From positions 22,469,511-22,533,510 of the forward strand of contig NC_088210.1 of the NCBI RefSeq assembly GCF_037126465.1: DNA of 64,000 nt. Reading direction: 5' to 3'. The notes beneath the pieces are model-generated. The model saw nothing but the letters and a program-made list of their open reading frames with translations, ran no database searches and was not told where the DNA came from. Below are positions 48,801 through 56,300 of the stretch, in pieces; the stretch's first letter is position 1; the number at the start of each line of letters is the position of its first letter. Position numbers and translations under genes: made by a program. The stretch comes from Ornithodoros turicata (Eukaryota; Arthropoda; Arachnida; Ixodida; Argasidae).

Positions 48801-51800
48801 GTCCGTGAACTGAACCAATATTGGCACGGACCTGATTTGATAATTTCCGCGCAACTTCCTATACGGTCTTCACCACGGGAAGACGCGTGTCTAGCTTGCC
48901 ATCCACTTCGCCAATCTATGAACTGTCGGAAGATGGCGCTGGTGATACCGATTGTTGGCCAAAGCGTATTGCATCAAGCATAAATGCAGACTTGAGTAAT
49001 AACGAAGTTACAAGTAGCTCACCCGTTTCATGAATTTTATTAAGCCATTTTAGGATGCTTGACTGTTAGATCTCGTGTCGGAAATCCTCTGCTTCGAGTA
49101 GGGGTGCAAACTGTTGCTAAAACGAGGGTTACTATTTTTGCGTGCGCAATTGTAACGTAGTTACCCGTATCTGCTGCATACATGCGAACAGATACCGTAG
49201 CGCGACCACCCTAAGCACAATGCCTTGTCTTCTAGGCAGTGCAGGCGATGCTGCATATCATTCTGCGACCCTTTCCGGAGTCGACAAACCCAAGACTCGC
49301 GCAAGGTCGCTGCGAGCTCGTCGAACAGATGGTTATGCGCTTCCCGCCTTTGAGCCAGAGGTACGTCTCCACTCTCGCCATTAAATTCCCCTGTCCTGAA
49401 AGGGTACCCTCGTCCTTTGCAGCGATCCACTATTCGAGCACATGATGGCTTTTGCGATAAGGGCACTATCGCACCCTGCCTTGCAAGTGCGCGAAGTGGC
49501 CGAACAGGTCCTCCTATCCCTGTACAGGCTGCTGGGCACTCCCGTCAGACAGTGCCTGGTGCCGGAGTCCCACAAGACTGCCCGTAACTTCACCTACAAG
49601 AAGGTGTTCGAAGAGTTCGAGAAGATAGACAAAGAAGTGGGTGTTGATCTCTTTACATAGGGGTGTGAACAGGGCGGAGTTACTGTGAATGGACAGCCGT
49701 GCGTTTTTAGTGTACTGTGTCGACCCTATGGCGATTGGGTGGCATTGGAAGGGCTGCCTCACGTCACTGCACACGCGAGGTTCTCTTCATTCCATGTTGC
49801 CCTGTGGAGATCGGTTGTAGTAACGACTAGATGTAAAGCAAGTTGGATTACTAGTATTCGATAAGCTCGTCCGCGTTATCCTATTGGGGTTTCGCGAGGG
49901 TCGTCGAGGATGGAGCCCCTGGGGGACGGTGCCTGCGGTGGCAAGATGGCCTAAATTAGTAGTAGCGCTTTGTCCCAAACTGACTGTCACTGTCACTGTA
50001 TATAGGGAGGTGCAAGACTAACGGTGTTAGGAATAGGATCTTACTTGTCGAAACTGTACAACGGGCGCAACGTTGTGGTGGACGTTAGCCACACACTCAA
50101 ACGTCCTGGCATCGATGCAGCGCCTTTTGTGGACAGATAAACTAGAGATTAACCGCTTTTGCACCAGTGACCTCGTCCATTCTATATAGCTGCCGGACGT
50201 GAACCAGTGCATGTTTCGCGTAAGGGGAACGTACCGTGCCAGCGAACGTTGGGGCTCAGTTATGGGTTAAGGATTTATCTTTGGCTGGCTGTTGTCACAG
50301 CGAACATTGTGGTGACATGGATGTCATTGCTTCCTCACTATACAACAACTACAATGCAGAAGGCACTCGAGACACATTTTAATGATCATGGAGATGTTTC
50401 GTCGTCAGGGGAGATACTGAACACCATTGCTGGCGGGGCTACTACGTTTTTCCTGCACTGTGACACGAGTGTCCGAACGGACACACTTCGTGCAGTGTCA
50501 TTCGATGCCGGCCTCCAAAAGCCGAACACACGGCTGCTTCTGACTGTCCGACCTTGCTTTCTTCAGCCCAACAGTGCAAACCGTGCGATTCGTCGCCAGC
50601 GATCTGCGTCGGCCGACACGCCGAGCTCGGGGTCGGGAAGACGTGAATTTGTCAAGGATGTGCAGCCAAGTCGATCCCTCCAGGAGCTTCCGAGGCGGAC
50701 GCAGGAGCAGTCTTTCAACCTAGACAAGTATGTTCTGTTTCGACGCACTGGGGCTATTTAAAAACGTGCCCTTTTACAGGATGTGCATGTTTTGTGAAGA
50801 AACAAACGAGAAATTTAACTCTGAGACGCTCAATTACCACTACTGGACAGAATGTCCCATGCTCATGCTTTGCTACAACTGTAAGCAGGTACGAACAACA
50901 GCAGCAACTGTAGATCACATCATTACCTAATTACACCTAATTCCATTGCACGTGCGCAGGTAGTGGAGATTTCCGGCTTGACGCGTCACCTTCTCGAGGA
51001 GTGCATCTCCCGTGGGCAGTACAGGCTCTGCATCCGTTGCAAGGAGGCCATCGCCAAGACGCGTTTCGAAAGCCACGTCAAGCTAAAGACGTGCATACGT
51101 AAGAGGGCATCGTCCCAACCAGTGCACTCGTAACATTGCCTACTGCTTTCAGCTGCGAAGCCTCCGCACCAGGCGAACCACTGTCCTTTGTGTCACCAGA
51201 ACTTCGCTGCTGGGGATGAAGCGTGGAAGGTGCATCTTATGGGAGAGATGGGCTGCGCCTTCAACCCTCGGCGGCGGCAAAAATTTTTTCGTTGGCGATC
51301 AGGTTAGCGAGGAACTTTTCCGGTTTCAAGCAAATGCTTTGCGGGAATTGGCATATTAAACCTGCTGCTGGGCACAGCCCTCATATCAGCGCCTCTTTTA
51401 CACTCAGTGGGCTGTGTCGTCAGTGGCAATGTTGAGAGCTGTTTCACTGTGTGACGCTATGGCATGCTGCATGGTTGCGTGCACTGATATTCGTCACGAT
51501 TTAAATCGAACAATTTCTCCCGAGAAAGAAACGTAGTTACAATAGTGCCGCCTACAATTACACACACAGCATCCCTTTCGACCAGATATCGTAACGGTCA
51601 ATGCTAACAATGGACTGGGTAGATTCTGTACGTCGTGCTCCCATTGAGTGTCTCGTATGTGGGTAAACTGAAACTTGAAACAGTCATTGTCGTGCCATCG
51701 ACTGGACACAAAGGATCAGTTACCAGTGTTGTTTACAGCAGGGGTCACGGGAATATTTTCGTCCACTGCAGTAGTTTAGTTTCCGTTATGTCTGCTTCTA

Positions 51801-53159
51801 ATTTCGTTTCCGGTACGGTGTAACGCGTACATAGCGCACAAGGGCCTTGAGTACCTTGCTCAACTCACTCAACTCTTGGTACCATTTGTCGAGTCGAGTA
51901 TAAATCCAATGCTCCAGGGAGTTCAGAGCCGATGACGTCACACTTGTCCTACAGCGTCCACGTGTTATAGGCAATAGGCAAAATCAGGCATTTCGTTAAA
52001 TGCCTAGAGCACCGGCCCTGGCATTTCGTGAAATGCCTGATCGTGTCGGGCATTTCGGAAAATGCCGGAATGCAACAGTGGTCAGGCTTTTTTTTTTTTT
52101 TTCCTTGTACGAAACGGAACGGTGGACGCGGTTGGTTACAGTATGGTTGGTCTTTATAGTAACAACAGCACTCACGGCCGTGGCCGGGTACATGTTACAG
52201 GGGAAATGCCCCCCAAAAAAAGCCTAACCTACCCTTACAAAAGTTGGCTTCCCCTCTCTGTCCAGTATGTATCCACTGCTACGTTCTATCCACAAGCTAC
52301 GATTTTTCTAACTACATTCATACATGCATTCTACAGCCACATGAATGGGTGTGTATATATACATAAATCATTTATGGCGAGAGAGTGAGCCTGTTGTCGC
52401 ATATCTGTAACCGGTCCGGAGCAAAGACTTCATTCACATAACCTCCTCCACCCTCTAACTCATTTCGGCTGTAACAGACTGAACGGACCCTTTCTTCCCC
52501 CCGCGCAGTTGACCCACAAATCGCATGAACCTTTGACACCTAACCCCTTAAATACCACGCCAATGATGAATTTGCGCAGATCACTCGTTGGAAAGAGAGA
52601 TCCGTTCCTTTGCGTTCCGGCTTGCACGTTGGCGGTTATACTCACTCTTGGCATTCCGTTCTTTGTACTGCCTATAGCGCTCCAGAAACATTTTGCAAGA
52701 TGCAGGAAGCGAACGGGCATTTAACGAAATGCCTGGCCGAACGCGCGGGATTGCATAAAATGTCTGAAATGCTTGGTTTTGCCTAGTTTTGCCCGTTGCC
52801 TGTAATACACACACAGCACAGGCTACTTTTAAAAGGGGTGCATCAGGACAGCGCGGTAGTGCAGTGTCTCTGGGTGCAGTGCACGGCCGCTCGCTGGTCG
52901 CCCTCCAGAGACACAGGTAGCCATTGCCAACTATGTTCATTGTCGCACTATAGGGTCCGTCTGGGAGCCAGACTACAGCGTGTCCGTGTCCGACACCATG
53001 GCTGGGAAGCTGAAGATCCTCGGGGCTCTTCCGCCAGAGTATCGGCAGTACACGCTTAACCACTCGAGAAGCAAATCAGAACCAGCCCCTTCAAAACGGA
53101 ACTCTGGGACGCAAACGAATGATGAGGATGAAGCCGCTGAACCGGTGAAACAGCAGTAA
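28562..53159 (+). CDS. CEP104: Centrosomal protein CEP104 homologue, complete model of 23 exons
   Basis: CEP104 is a tubulin-binding TOG protein at centriole distal ends and ciliary tips. Exons: 28562-28674, 32154-32245, 32312-32393, 36549-36687, 37879-37944, 38091-38119, 41659-41768, 45285-45340, 45835-45990, 46076-46106, 47109-47307, 47696-47798, 47854-48021, 48263-48324, 48399-48471, 48546-48611, 49236-49360, 49423-49636, 50567-50727, 50780-50888, 50960-51098, 51153-51302, 52954-53159 (TAA). All phases join (882 residues; human 925). Residues 1-170 form the jelly-roll-like domain (SRELKSVLVDAVGDF, HVNKYNVYNQ). A coiled coil (residues 174-281) follows, then a TOG domain (about 393-628, KLYSKNFIQREEAF). 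The C-terminal Cys/His zinc fingers span about 682-814 (CEETNEKF, CIRCKEA, CPLCHQNF). Introns 11 and 16 use GC donors. Introns carry many MITEs, yet no exon is hit. The last exon is phase-matched but unlike the vertebrate tail, so it is the least certain part. Confidence 0.92.
28817..29036. mobile_element. Family A MITE, shortened loop, CEP104 intron 1
   Basis: Starts CACTCTTAGAAATGAACTTC and ends TTCATTTCTAAGAGTG, flanked by TG on both sides (28815-28816 and 29037-29038), a 2-base target duplication. The right arm lacks the GGCGTACGCC segment, so it is a deletion derivative of the 250-base form. Confidence 0.8.
29925..30160. mobile_element. Family A MITE, diverged, CEP104 intron 1
   Basis: Left arm CACTCTTACAAGTGCACTTC...AGCACGCTCCTACCCAACC and the inner GGTGTACGCCTTTTTTGTGACA with its mirror are clear. 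The right terminus is degraded after GGCTAGGAGTGTGC, so the end is approximate. Confidence 0.7.
30237..30454. mobile_element. Family B MITE lacking its left tip, CEP104 intron 1
   Basis: Has the B-type arm words CAGAACTTCACCGCATAGCA, GGGCGTACGCCTTTTTGTAG and GGATATATGATAATTGC. The right arm has ATAACCCTATCATTCGTGGC and TGCTATGCGGTG. A (TC)n run replaces part of the right arm. A family A copy abuts it at 30455. Confidence 0.7.
30455..30706. mobile_element. Family A MITE, full length, CEP104 intron 1
   Basis: Starts CACTCTTAAAAATAAACTTC and ends TTCATTTTTAAGAGTG, flanked by CA on both sides (30453-30454, 30707-30708), another 2-base duplication. Both arms retain TGGCGTACGCC next to TTTTTGTGACA. 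It abuts the right end of a family B copy. Confidence 0.8.
30957..31632. mobile_element. TIR element with TTTAAAGGGCACTAA-type termini, CEP104 intron 1
   Basis: Left end ATTTAAATGGGCACTAAAGCC and right end GGCCTTAGTGTCCCTTTAAAAG are imperfect inverted repeats. Inside, AACGTTGGTTAACTTTGA (31370) is mirrored by TCAAAGTTAACCAGCGTTGG (31583-31602), so one MITE may be nested in another. Part of the left inside (31060-31160) recurs in diverged form at about 46190-46275. No coding capacity; boundaries approximate. Confidence 0.5.
33360..33520. mobile_element. Family B MITE fragment, CEP104 intron 3
   Basis: Contains GCCAACCATTGCCACGAATG, a G-run in place of the usual centre, GGGCGTACGGCCC and AAAAGCGATAGCACTATAGCG. 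Both tips are lost. Confidence 0.55.
33519..33592. repeat. Inverted repeat AACACAAGGACGGGAGGACGG
   Basis: Left arm AAACACAAGGACGGGAGGACG and right arm CGTCCTGCTGTCCTTGTGTTT pair almost fully around about 30 bases containing a second short inverted repeat (CACACGAGGAGCTGTGTG). It sits between two MITE copies in CEP104 intron 3. Confidence 0.7.
33598..33846. mobile_element. Family A MITE, full length, CEP104 intron 3
   Basis: Starts CACTCTTAAACATGAACTTC and ends TTCATGTTTAAGAGTG, flanked by TA on both sides (33596-33597, 33847-33848). Arms are nearly perfectly complementary over their whole length, including compensating changes at the tips (AAACATG/CATGTTT). Confidence 0.85.
34205..34330 (-). 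mobile_element. SINE-like unit, minus orientation
   Basis: Reads, on the minus strand, AGAAGTCGGCCCAGAACGCA, CCAGGGCGTCAGTCGTGACG, TTGCCCACATACGTGAGGCC and then a (CAC/CAT)n tail. The same order occurs on the plus strand at 35575-35695 and 35745-35835. A repeated unit with a microsatellite tail suggests a SINE. Confidence 0.5.
35284..35560. mobile_element. Diverged MITE mixing A and B features, CEP104 intron 3
   Basis: The left part has GACTTCACCACATAACACGT, a B-like CCAGCCGTTGCAC, then A-like CGAACCATAATCTCGAAAGA. The centre has AGCGTACGCC, the right arm GGCTAGGAGCGTGCTGTGCG. A C-run replaces part of the right arm. It looks like an A fragment joined to a B tip. Confidence 0.6.
35570..35840 (+). 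mobile_element. Two SINE-like units in tandem, tRNA-type B box between them
   Basis: Unit 1 (35575-35697) has AGAAGTCGGCCCAGGACGCA and CCAGGGCGTCAGTCGTGACG, ending in (CAC)n CATC. Then comes GGTTCGAATCC at 35711-35721, a textbook RNA polymerase III B-box sequence, followed by a second unit from 35745 with the same two motifs. This is typical of a tRNA-derived SINE (Ruka-like elements are known in ticks). The A box could not be placed. Confidence 0.55.
35952..36440. mobile_element. Family B MITE interrupted by a family A copy
   Basis: Left part 35952-36129 starts CACTTTAAAAACTGAACCTC, includes AGTGATAGGGTTATCGCTTC and the inner GTGTACGCCTTTTTGTG with mirror, and stops at GGATAACCC. After the inserted A element it resumes at 36383 with TCATTCGCGACAATGG and ends near TTCAGTTTTTAAAAT. 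Joining the two sides across one TA restores the B right arm as seen at 42293-42544. Confidence 0.8.
36132..36380. mobile_element. Family A MITE inserted at TA inside a family B MITE
   Basis: Starts CACTCTTAAAAATGAGTTTC and ends TTCATTTTTAAGAGTG. TA occurs on both sides (36130-36131 and 36381-36382), while an uninterrupted B copy has one TA at this point. This is direct evidence for a 2-base TA target duplication and for A inserting after B. Confidence 0.88.
36835..37055. mobile_element. Right half of one family A MITE followed by left half of another
   Basis: 36835-36964 runs from the loop TTATGCTGTTCATAATTGTC to TTCATTTTTAAGAGTG. From 36967 a left-arm sequence follows (AGCCAACCCATCATCCCGAG, CCTGATTTGTT, TGTATGCCTTTTTATGACAC), lacking its tip. 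Both lie in CEP104 intron 4, just after exon 4. Confidence 0.65.
37365..37805. repeat. Debris of a TTTAGTCCC repeat family, CEP104 intron 4
   Basis: TTTTAGTCCCCTGACTTTG with TTTACTCCCC (37370-37405) and TTTAGTCCCTAAAAAGACTA with TTACTCC (37761-37792) are two related pieces. The right one ends TTTTTTCACAGTG, the mirror of the CACTCTAAGAAAGAAAAG start near 17939. They are probably ends of a dispersed MITE family also present at 17939-18440. Confidence 0.4.
38167..38710. mobile_element. Family B MITE interrupted by A-type MITE sequence
   Basis: The left piece 38167-38206 has TGCATAGCACGCTGCGCGCC and CCGCAAATGATA. The right piece resumes at 38651 with TAGGGTTATCGCTTCTGATT and GGGGGCGTACGCCTTTTTGTG. 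With one TA removed they join into the usual B word AATGATAGGGTTATCGC. The B right arm is mostly missing after 38710. Confidence 0.75.
38207..38650. mobile_element. Composite of two family A MITE copies, inserted at TA in a B element
   Basis: The first copy starts CACTCTTAAAAATAAACTTC at 38207 and is truncated near 38400. The second begins near 38408 (CTCATAAAAAAATAACTTCAC) and runs to GTGGTGAAGCGTTGTTTAAA. TA borders both outer ends (38205-38206 and 38651-38652). Either two insertions or one composite transposition produced it. Confidence 0.65.
38746..38920. mobile_element. Family A MITE fragment with an adjoining family B tip
   Basis: Has CTAACCATCATCTCGAATG, a loop deletion around GATCATAATTGTCACAG, the right arm GGCATATAACGACATCATTC and CCATTTCTAAGACTG. 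It is followed by CGCACCGTGCTATGCGGTAA, a B right tip. It lies in CEP104 intron 6. Confidence 0.6.
39218..39395. mobile_element. Left part of a family A MITE, CEP104 intron 6
   Basis: Starts CACTCTTAAAAACGAACTTC and keeps the left arm through GGAGGCGTACGC, then a T-run and a degraded loop. The right arm is lost after GCCCGTTTTGAACG. Confidence 0.65.
39785..39846. repeat. A-run, (AAT)n and (GA)n microsatellite
   Basis: An A-tract followed by AATAATAATAAT and then about seventeen GA units. Simple sequence in CEP104 intron 6. Confidence 0.85.
39961..40370. mobile_element. Family B MITE interrupted by a family A copy
   Basis: The left arm starts CACTCTAGAAACGGAACTTC, with CTGTGCGCCAATCATTGTCA and GATAGGGTTATCGCTTCTG, up to GGGGAGCATA at 40063. 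After the A insertion it resumes with TACGCCTTGTTTCTGTGTCA and GAATATATGATAATTG, the B loop. The right arm beyond the loop is missing. Confidence 0.75.
40064..40314. mobile_element. Family A MITE, full length, inside a family B element
   Basis: Starts CACTCTTAAAAACGAACTTC and ends TTCATTTCTAAGAGTG, flanked by TA on both sides (40062-40063, 40315-40316). Arms are complementary almost throughout, with AAAAGGCGT and its mirror around the loop CTTATGCTGTTCATAA. Confidence 0.85.
40980..41295. mobile_element. Scattered MITE remnants, CEP104 intron 6
   Basis: Fragments GGTCACAAATGGCGTACG, CCACGCTTTCCACAAATCA, and a right tip TATGTGGTGATGAAGTTCTG with AAAAGTGCAG are separated by unrelated DNA (41056-41240). 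They are probably one old element split by an insertion. Confidence 0.45.
41785..41935. repeat. Low-complexity AACTAAA-rich tract after CEP104 exon 7
   Basis: Multiple irregular repeats of AACTAAA and AAAAAGAACTAA. TTGTCTAAAAAGAACTAA occurs at both ends of the tract. It starts about 17 bases after the exon 7 donor. Confidence 0.75.
42029..42284. mobile_element. Family A MITE, full length, CEP104 intron 7
   Basis: Starts CACTCTTAAAAATGAACTTC and ends TCATTTTTAAGAGTG, flanked by CA on both sides (42027-42028, 42285-42286). A T-run expands the left side of the loop. It is directly followed by a family B and another family A copy. Confidence 0.85.
42293..42544. mobile_element. Family B MITE, uninterrupted reference copy
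   Basis: Starts CACTCTAAAAACAGAACTTC, ends GAAGTTATGTTTTTAGAGTG. Arm words: GTGCGCCAACCATTGCCACG, ATAGGGTTATCGCTTCTGA, GGGCGTACGCCTTTTTGTGG; loop ATTTGGATATATGATAATTG. It differs from family A in most arm positions but shares the tip (CACTCT), CTTCACCGCA-AGCACGCT and GGCGTACGCC. Confidence 0.85.
42556..42806. mobile_element. Family A MITE, CEP104 intron 7
   Basis: Starts CACTCTTAAAAATGAACTTC and ends TTCATTTCTAAGAGTG. The loop reads AATTATGAACAGCATAAG, i.e. inverted relative to other copies. That is expected if a near-palindrome can be read either way. Flanks are AA and TA, so no clean duplication. Confidence 0.8.
43578..44279. mobile_element. TA-flanked TIR element with CCCCTGTCAGACG termini, CEP104 intron 7
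   Basis: Left end CCCCTGTCAGACGTACTAATT, right end AATTAGCCCGTCTGACAGGAG, flanked by TA (43576-43577, 44280-44281) within a longer ATTAATA/TATTAAT palindrome. TTTAGTGTCACTTT on the left is mirrored near 44210-44250. About 700 bases, no coding capacity. Related in its terminus (GTCAGACG) to the element at 22821-23138. Confidence 0.7.
44356..44609. mobile_element. Family A MITE, CEP104 intron 7
   Basis: Starts CACTCTTAGAAAAGAACTTC, ends TTCATTTTTAAGAGTG, with TA on both sides (44354-44355, 44610-44611). Arms have drifted (right arm ATCAGGGGCGAGAACGTTG), so it is older than the 42-kb copies. Confidence 0.8.
44740..45085. mobile_element. Degraded MITE split by unrelated sequence, CEP104 intron 7
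   Basis: Left piece: GCAGAATGATACATTTATCA with GGTTGATTTGTTGAAAATGG and GGCGTACGCCTTTG (44745-44800). Right piece: TTTCCACAAATCCAAGTAGA, ATGGTTCGCG and TATGCGGTGAAGTTC (45000-45080). About 190 bases in between are unrelated. Confidence 0.5.
45379..45620. mobile_element. Family B MITE, CEP104 intron 8
   Basis: Starts CACTCTCAGAACAGAACTTC, has GTTGTGCGCCAACCACTTCC, GGCGTACGCCTTTTTGTAGC and its mirror CTACACAAAGGCGTACGCCC, and ends near TGCTATGCGGTGAAGTCC. The last tip is missing. Confidence 0.75.
47641..47681. repeat. ATATC pentamer repeat before CEP104 exon 12
   Basis: About eight ATATC/ATCAT units lie 15-55 bases before the exon 12 start at 47696, in the place where the branch point and polypyrimidine tract are expected. 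Length variation here could affect splicing (inference). Confidence 0.7.
48079..48160. mobile_element. Left arm fragment of a family B MITE, CEP104 intron 13
   Basis: CACTCTCAGAACAGAACTTC followed by ACCAACCACCTGCCACGAA and GATAGGGTTATCGCCTCTG. The rest is missing. This is the last copy I see in the window. Confidence 0.65.
51967..52803. mobile_element. TIR element with GGCATTT/AAATGCC hairpins, CEP104 intron 22
   Basis: The left end has AGGCAATAGGCAAAATCAGG; the right end has GGTTTTGCCTAGTTTTGCCC and GTTGCCT, an imperfect inverted terminus. Short hairpins of the form GGCATTT-4 bases-AAATGCC occur at 51987-52004, 52020-52037, 52049-52066 and near 52715-52734. No coding motif was found in the interior. 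It separates the last zinc-finger exon from the proposed final exon. Confidence 0.55.
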
Positions 53160-53310
53160 TCCGCATGCATTGTCGTCGTCCAGTGTACATAGAAACAGGA
53201 CCGGATACAATTTGCTTTTTTTGTGTCCCCCCTTGGGCAAATGTTCGCTCCCTGCTTTTCTCGTTCCCTTCACGAGGAGCATTGCTGTGTATTATCACAC
53301 CCAGTACCGT

Positions 53311-53316
53311 ATTAAA
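53311..53316 (+). terminator. Probable polyadenylation signal of CEP104
   Basis: ATTAAA, the commonest variant signal, about 150 bases after the TAA at 53157-53159. Its presence supports a transcript that includes the proposed last exon. Confidence 0.5.
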
Positions 53317-56300
53317 AAGCTAATGTCTAAAGCTGCCTTATTTAGTTAGGTACAAGGTACGATGACCATGTCACTAGTCCTCAGCCTTTCGAAAAAGCCA
53401 AGTCAAAAAGCGGGTGAAGGTCGCACCCTCATTGGTAGATACCGTGGTCAGCAATCCACGTTTTCCCGCACGGTAGGTTACCGTCAGCATGGCCACGCAA
53501 CCGCGCATGCTCAGAAGACTGGGCGGCACCCGGTATGTACCGGGTGCCGCCATGATGGATGCCGCCATGAATGCTCCATGTGATAATGGAGCTGCAGGCG
53601 ACCCACAGCCTGTAGAAGACGTTCCAGTCCCATCTCATATTCTCAGTTCATTCCCTTCTTTTCTCTTCATCAGTAAACAGCTCATCACCTCTCACTGTCC
53701 TGTCTTGTCTTCAACACAGCCAACACCCTACCAGCTTCCTATACCAGTAAACGGATGCCTAGTAACTGATGCCTAGATAAGAATAGTAATGGGAAGTTTT
53801 CGGGCCGAACCAGGAGTTAACTGCCAAGAATTCCTGAAAACCATTGCTGAAAAGACAGTAGAACAACCAATGGAGGCGGAGTCTAAAAACGATCGATCAG
53901 TAGAACTACCAAAGGAGGAACGATAATGTACTTGCCCTTGTACTAAGGTGGTGCTGATCAGACGTAGGGCGGCCCCAGGAATGCGTATAAATCGCTGACT
54001 ACGGGTGCTCGTAAACTTTATCTTCTTCTTCGTCCAATCAAAAAATAGCGCAGGTACAGTTTCTGTTAGCGCTCTCCCGAGTGCAATAAAAAGCCAACTC
54101 ACACCTTTTTTAGGCACTTTTAGTTCTATGAAACCTGCCAACGAGCAGATATGACAAAGCGAAGCAAGATAGCTGCTGACGCTGCCGATAAATCTCTGGT
54201 CGTTGGTATTGCTAACCTCACCCGTTTCATATCTTTCTGTGACTATACCCGACAGCACCGGATGCTGAAGACCTGTTTCAAATTTGCCTCACCGTCAGAT
54301 CTGCAGTCCCATCATCATTAGCATCGTGGCAGTGACGGGTAAAACGCAACGAGCGCGAGCGATCCAGCGTGGAACTATCTTGATGCATCCCCCCCCTCTA
54401 CTACCTTTCTTTTCCTTTCCCACCTCCTCCCCACCCCTTTCCATAACAGAGTGAAACATCCCAGGAAAAATATGGGGCACACTGCAGCAGGGTAAGTTTC
54501 CACAATGGGTGTGCAGTTTCATATCGGGGCCACTCGTTTTTAAAAATTACTGAAAGGGTTCGGAAAGTACATATTGCATAGAAGTGGAAGAAGATCATAT
54601 ACTGAATCTAAAATTGTAAGAATTATAAAATTCTGTGGACTAGAAGTTTTTTTATATGCATTTAAACAACCCCATCGCTGATTCACTTTTAGCGCATGAG
54701 AAACACGGGAATGCTAAGCCTAACGGACTCGAAACTTGCCGTCTTGCGAAAGGTAGGGTCGTTGAAATGGGCTAAATCACCTCACTTTAGTGAGTTAGGT
54801 GAAGTTAGGTTCTACAGATTGGGAGGGTCTAAGGGTTTTTGTTTTTGTTTTTTTTGTCAGAAAATTGCTTCAATATTAAGTAAACTAATCTTAAAGACCA
54901 GCGTTGCTTTCGTAGCTGCGGAGGCCCCGCCCACAACAAGATGAATGTGACGTCATTCCCTAACGGGATTAGCGGGAGGGCGGTGCTCAGAGGAGGAGAA
55001 AGGCGCCGTCCAGACGCACCCACGAACACGCGGCATCCTCTTTGTCAAGGCCGTGCTTTGGTTGGTGGTGTAGCCACTGACGTTGTCGCCTTCTTCCAGA
55101 AAGACTGAGAGAATTCCGGCATGCTCTCAACGTCCGGCGTCCGCTCTTGTCCTGTATTCCGTGGAATAGCAATCAAATCGCCACTTTTTCGTGTGAGATT
55201 TTCGATACCGTGGTCGGTTGTCGACGAGGAATAAAATGACACCACAGTTTCAAAATCGACTGGGTACGGATGCGACATTCCCTTTAAATAACAGAACACC
55301 TGCCTGAATACGCTGAGAGTGAACAATATGATTCGATAACAGAAAGTCCATATAGCGAGGACCGTTATCTCTCGTTCTTGGAATCTGAGAGACGACAGGC
55401 TTAGCCATGCCGTGCCATGTAATCAGACTGCAGCAATTGTTCTGCGTTTACCAACAAAATGTCTCGTCTAATTTCTCGTTGTTTGCATGTGAAGCTCTCT
55501 CCCGGACGTTTGCGTGACATTCCAAGGATGTCCCTCCGAAGACAATCATCACGATCCCCCTGTGAGCAGCATGCATGCCGCCACGCCAGCAGGTAGATCG
55601 CTCGGAAATAGCACAATACGCCAGTGACACACCGCGGGGGTGAACTTTACCAGCCATCCAGGCGGCTACCGTGGTACAGGATGGACATTCCAAAGGAGGC
55701 TATACTGAAGGATGCTCGCATGTTGTCTATGGTGGGTAGTTCTCCTGGACTACCCAAATCCCAGAGCAAGAGGGACTACACCCTCCTCTCCTATGCCACC
55801 AAAGGCGGACCTGCCTGTCTGGTGAATGCCAATCGAGCGTGAAATAATACTCTTAAAGTCTGAGAACAGCTTCACAAAGAAACCTGTCATCTCTCAAGAC
55901 TTGAATACAGACTTGTGGTTTTGTCGAATATACATAAAAAGAGCATTTCTTGAGCCCAAGCACATATAGTGAAAGCTGAACCTGCGCGAAGTACAGTACT
56001 CTTTTAGCTTTGCATTTTGGCCTTGTGGAAAGCTAGGTAATGTATAATGTCCTTCTATTCTGGTCCACTATATCAGTTTTTGCACGTGAGTATGGACACT
56101 CCAGCTCTCCGTGTAGAAGTGATACCTCATTGTCTTCCACGCTAACACCATCGGGCGTGCAACATAGCCATGGCTGGTGCAGTAATATTATACGGGTGCC
56201 ACATGTCTGCAGTCGTAGTCTTTCTCAAACTGCTCTATGAACCGCCCATAGCTTGCTGCTTTTGCGTTCGGAATATCGGGGCGCTTACGGTAAACAATAC

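Noticed and set aside
53773..54258. 161-codon minus-strand open frame
   Set aside because: No recognisable motif, no supported splice partners, and composition like surrounding non-coding DNA.
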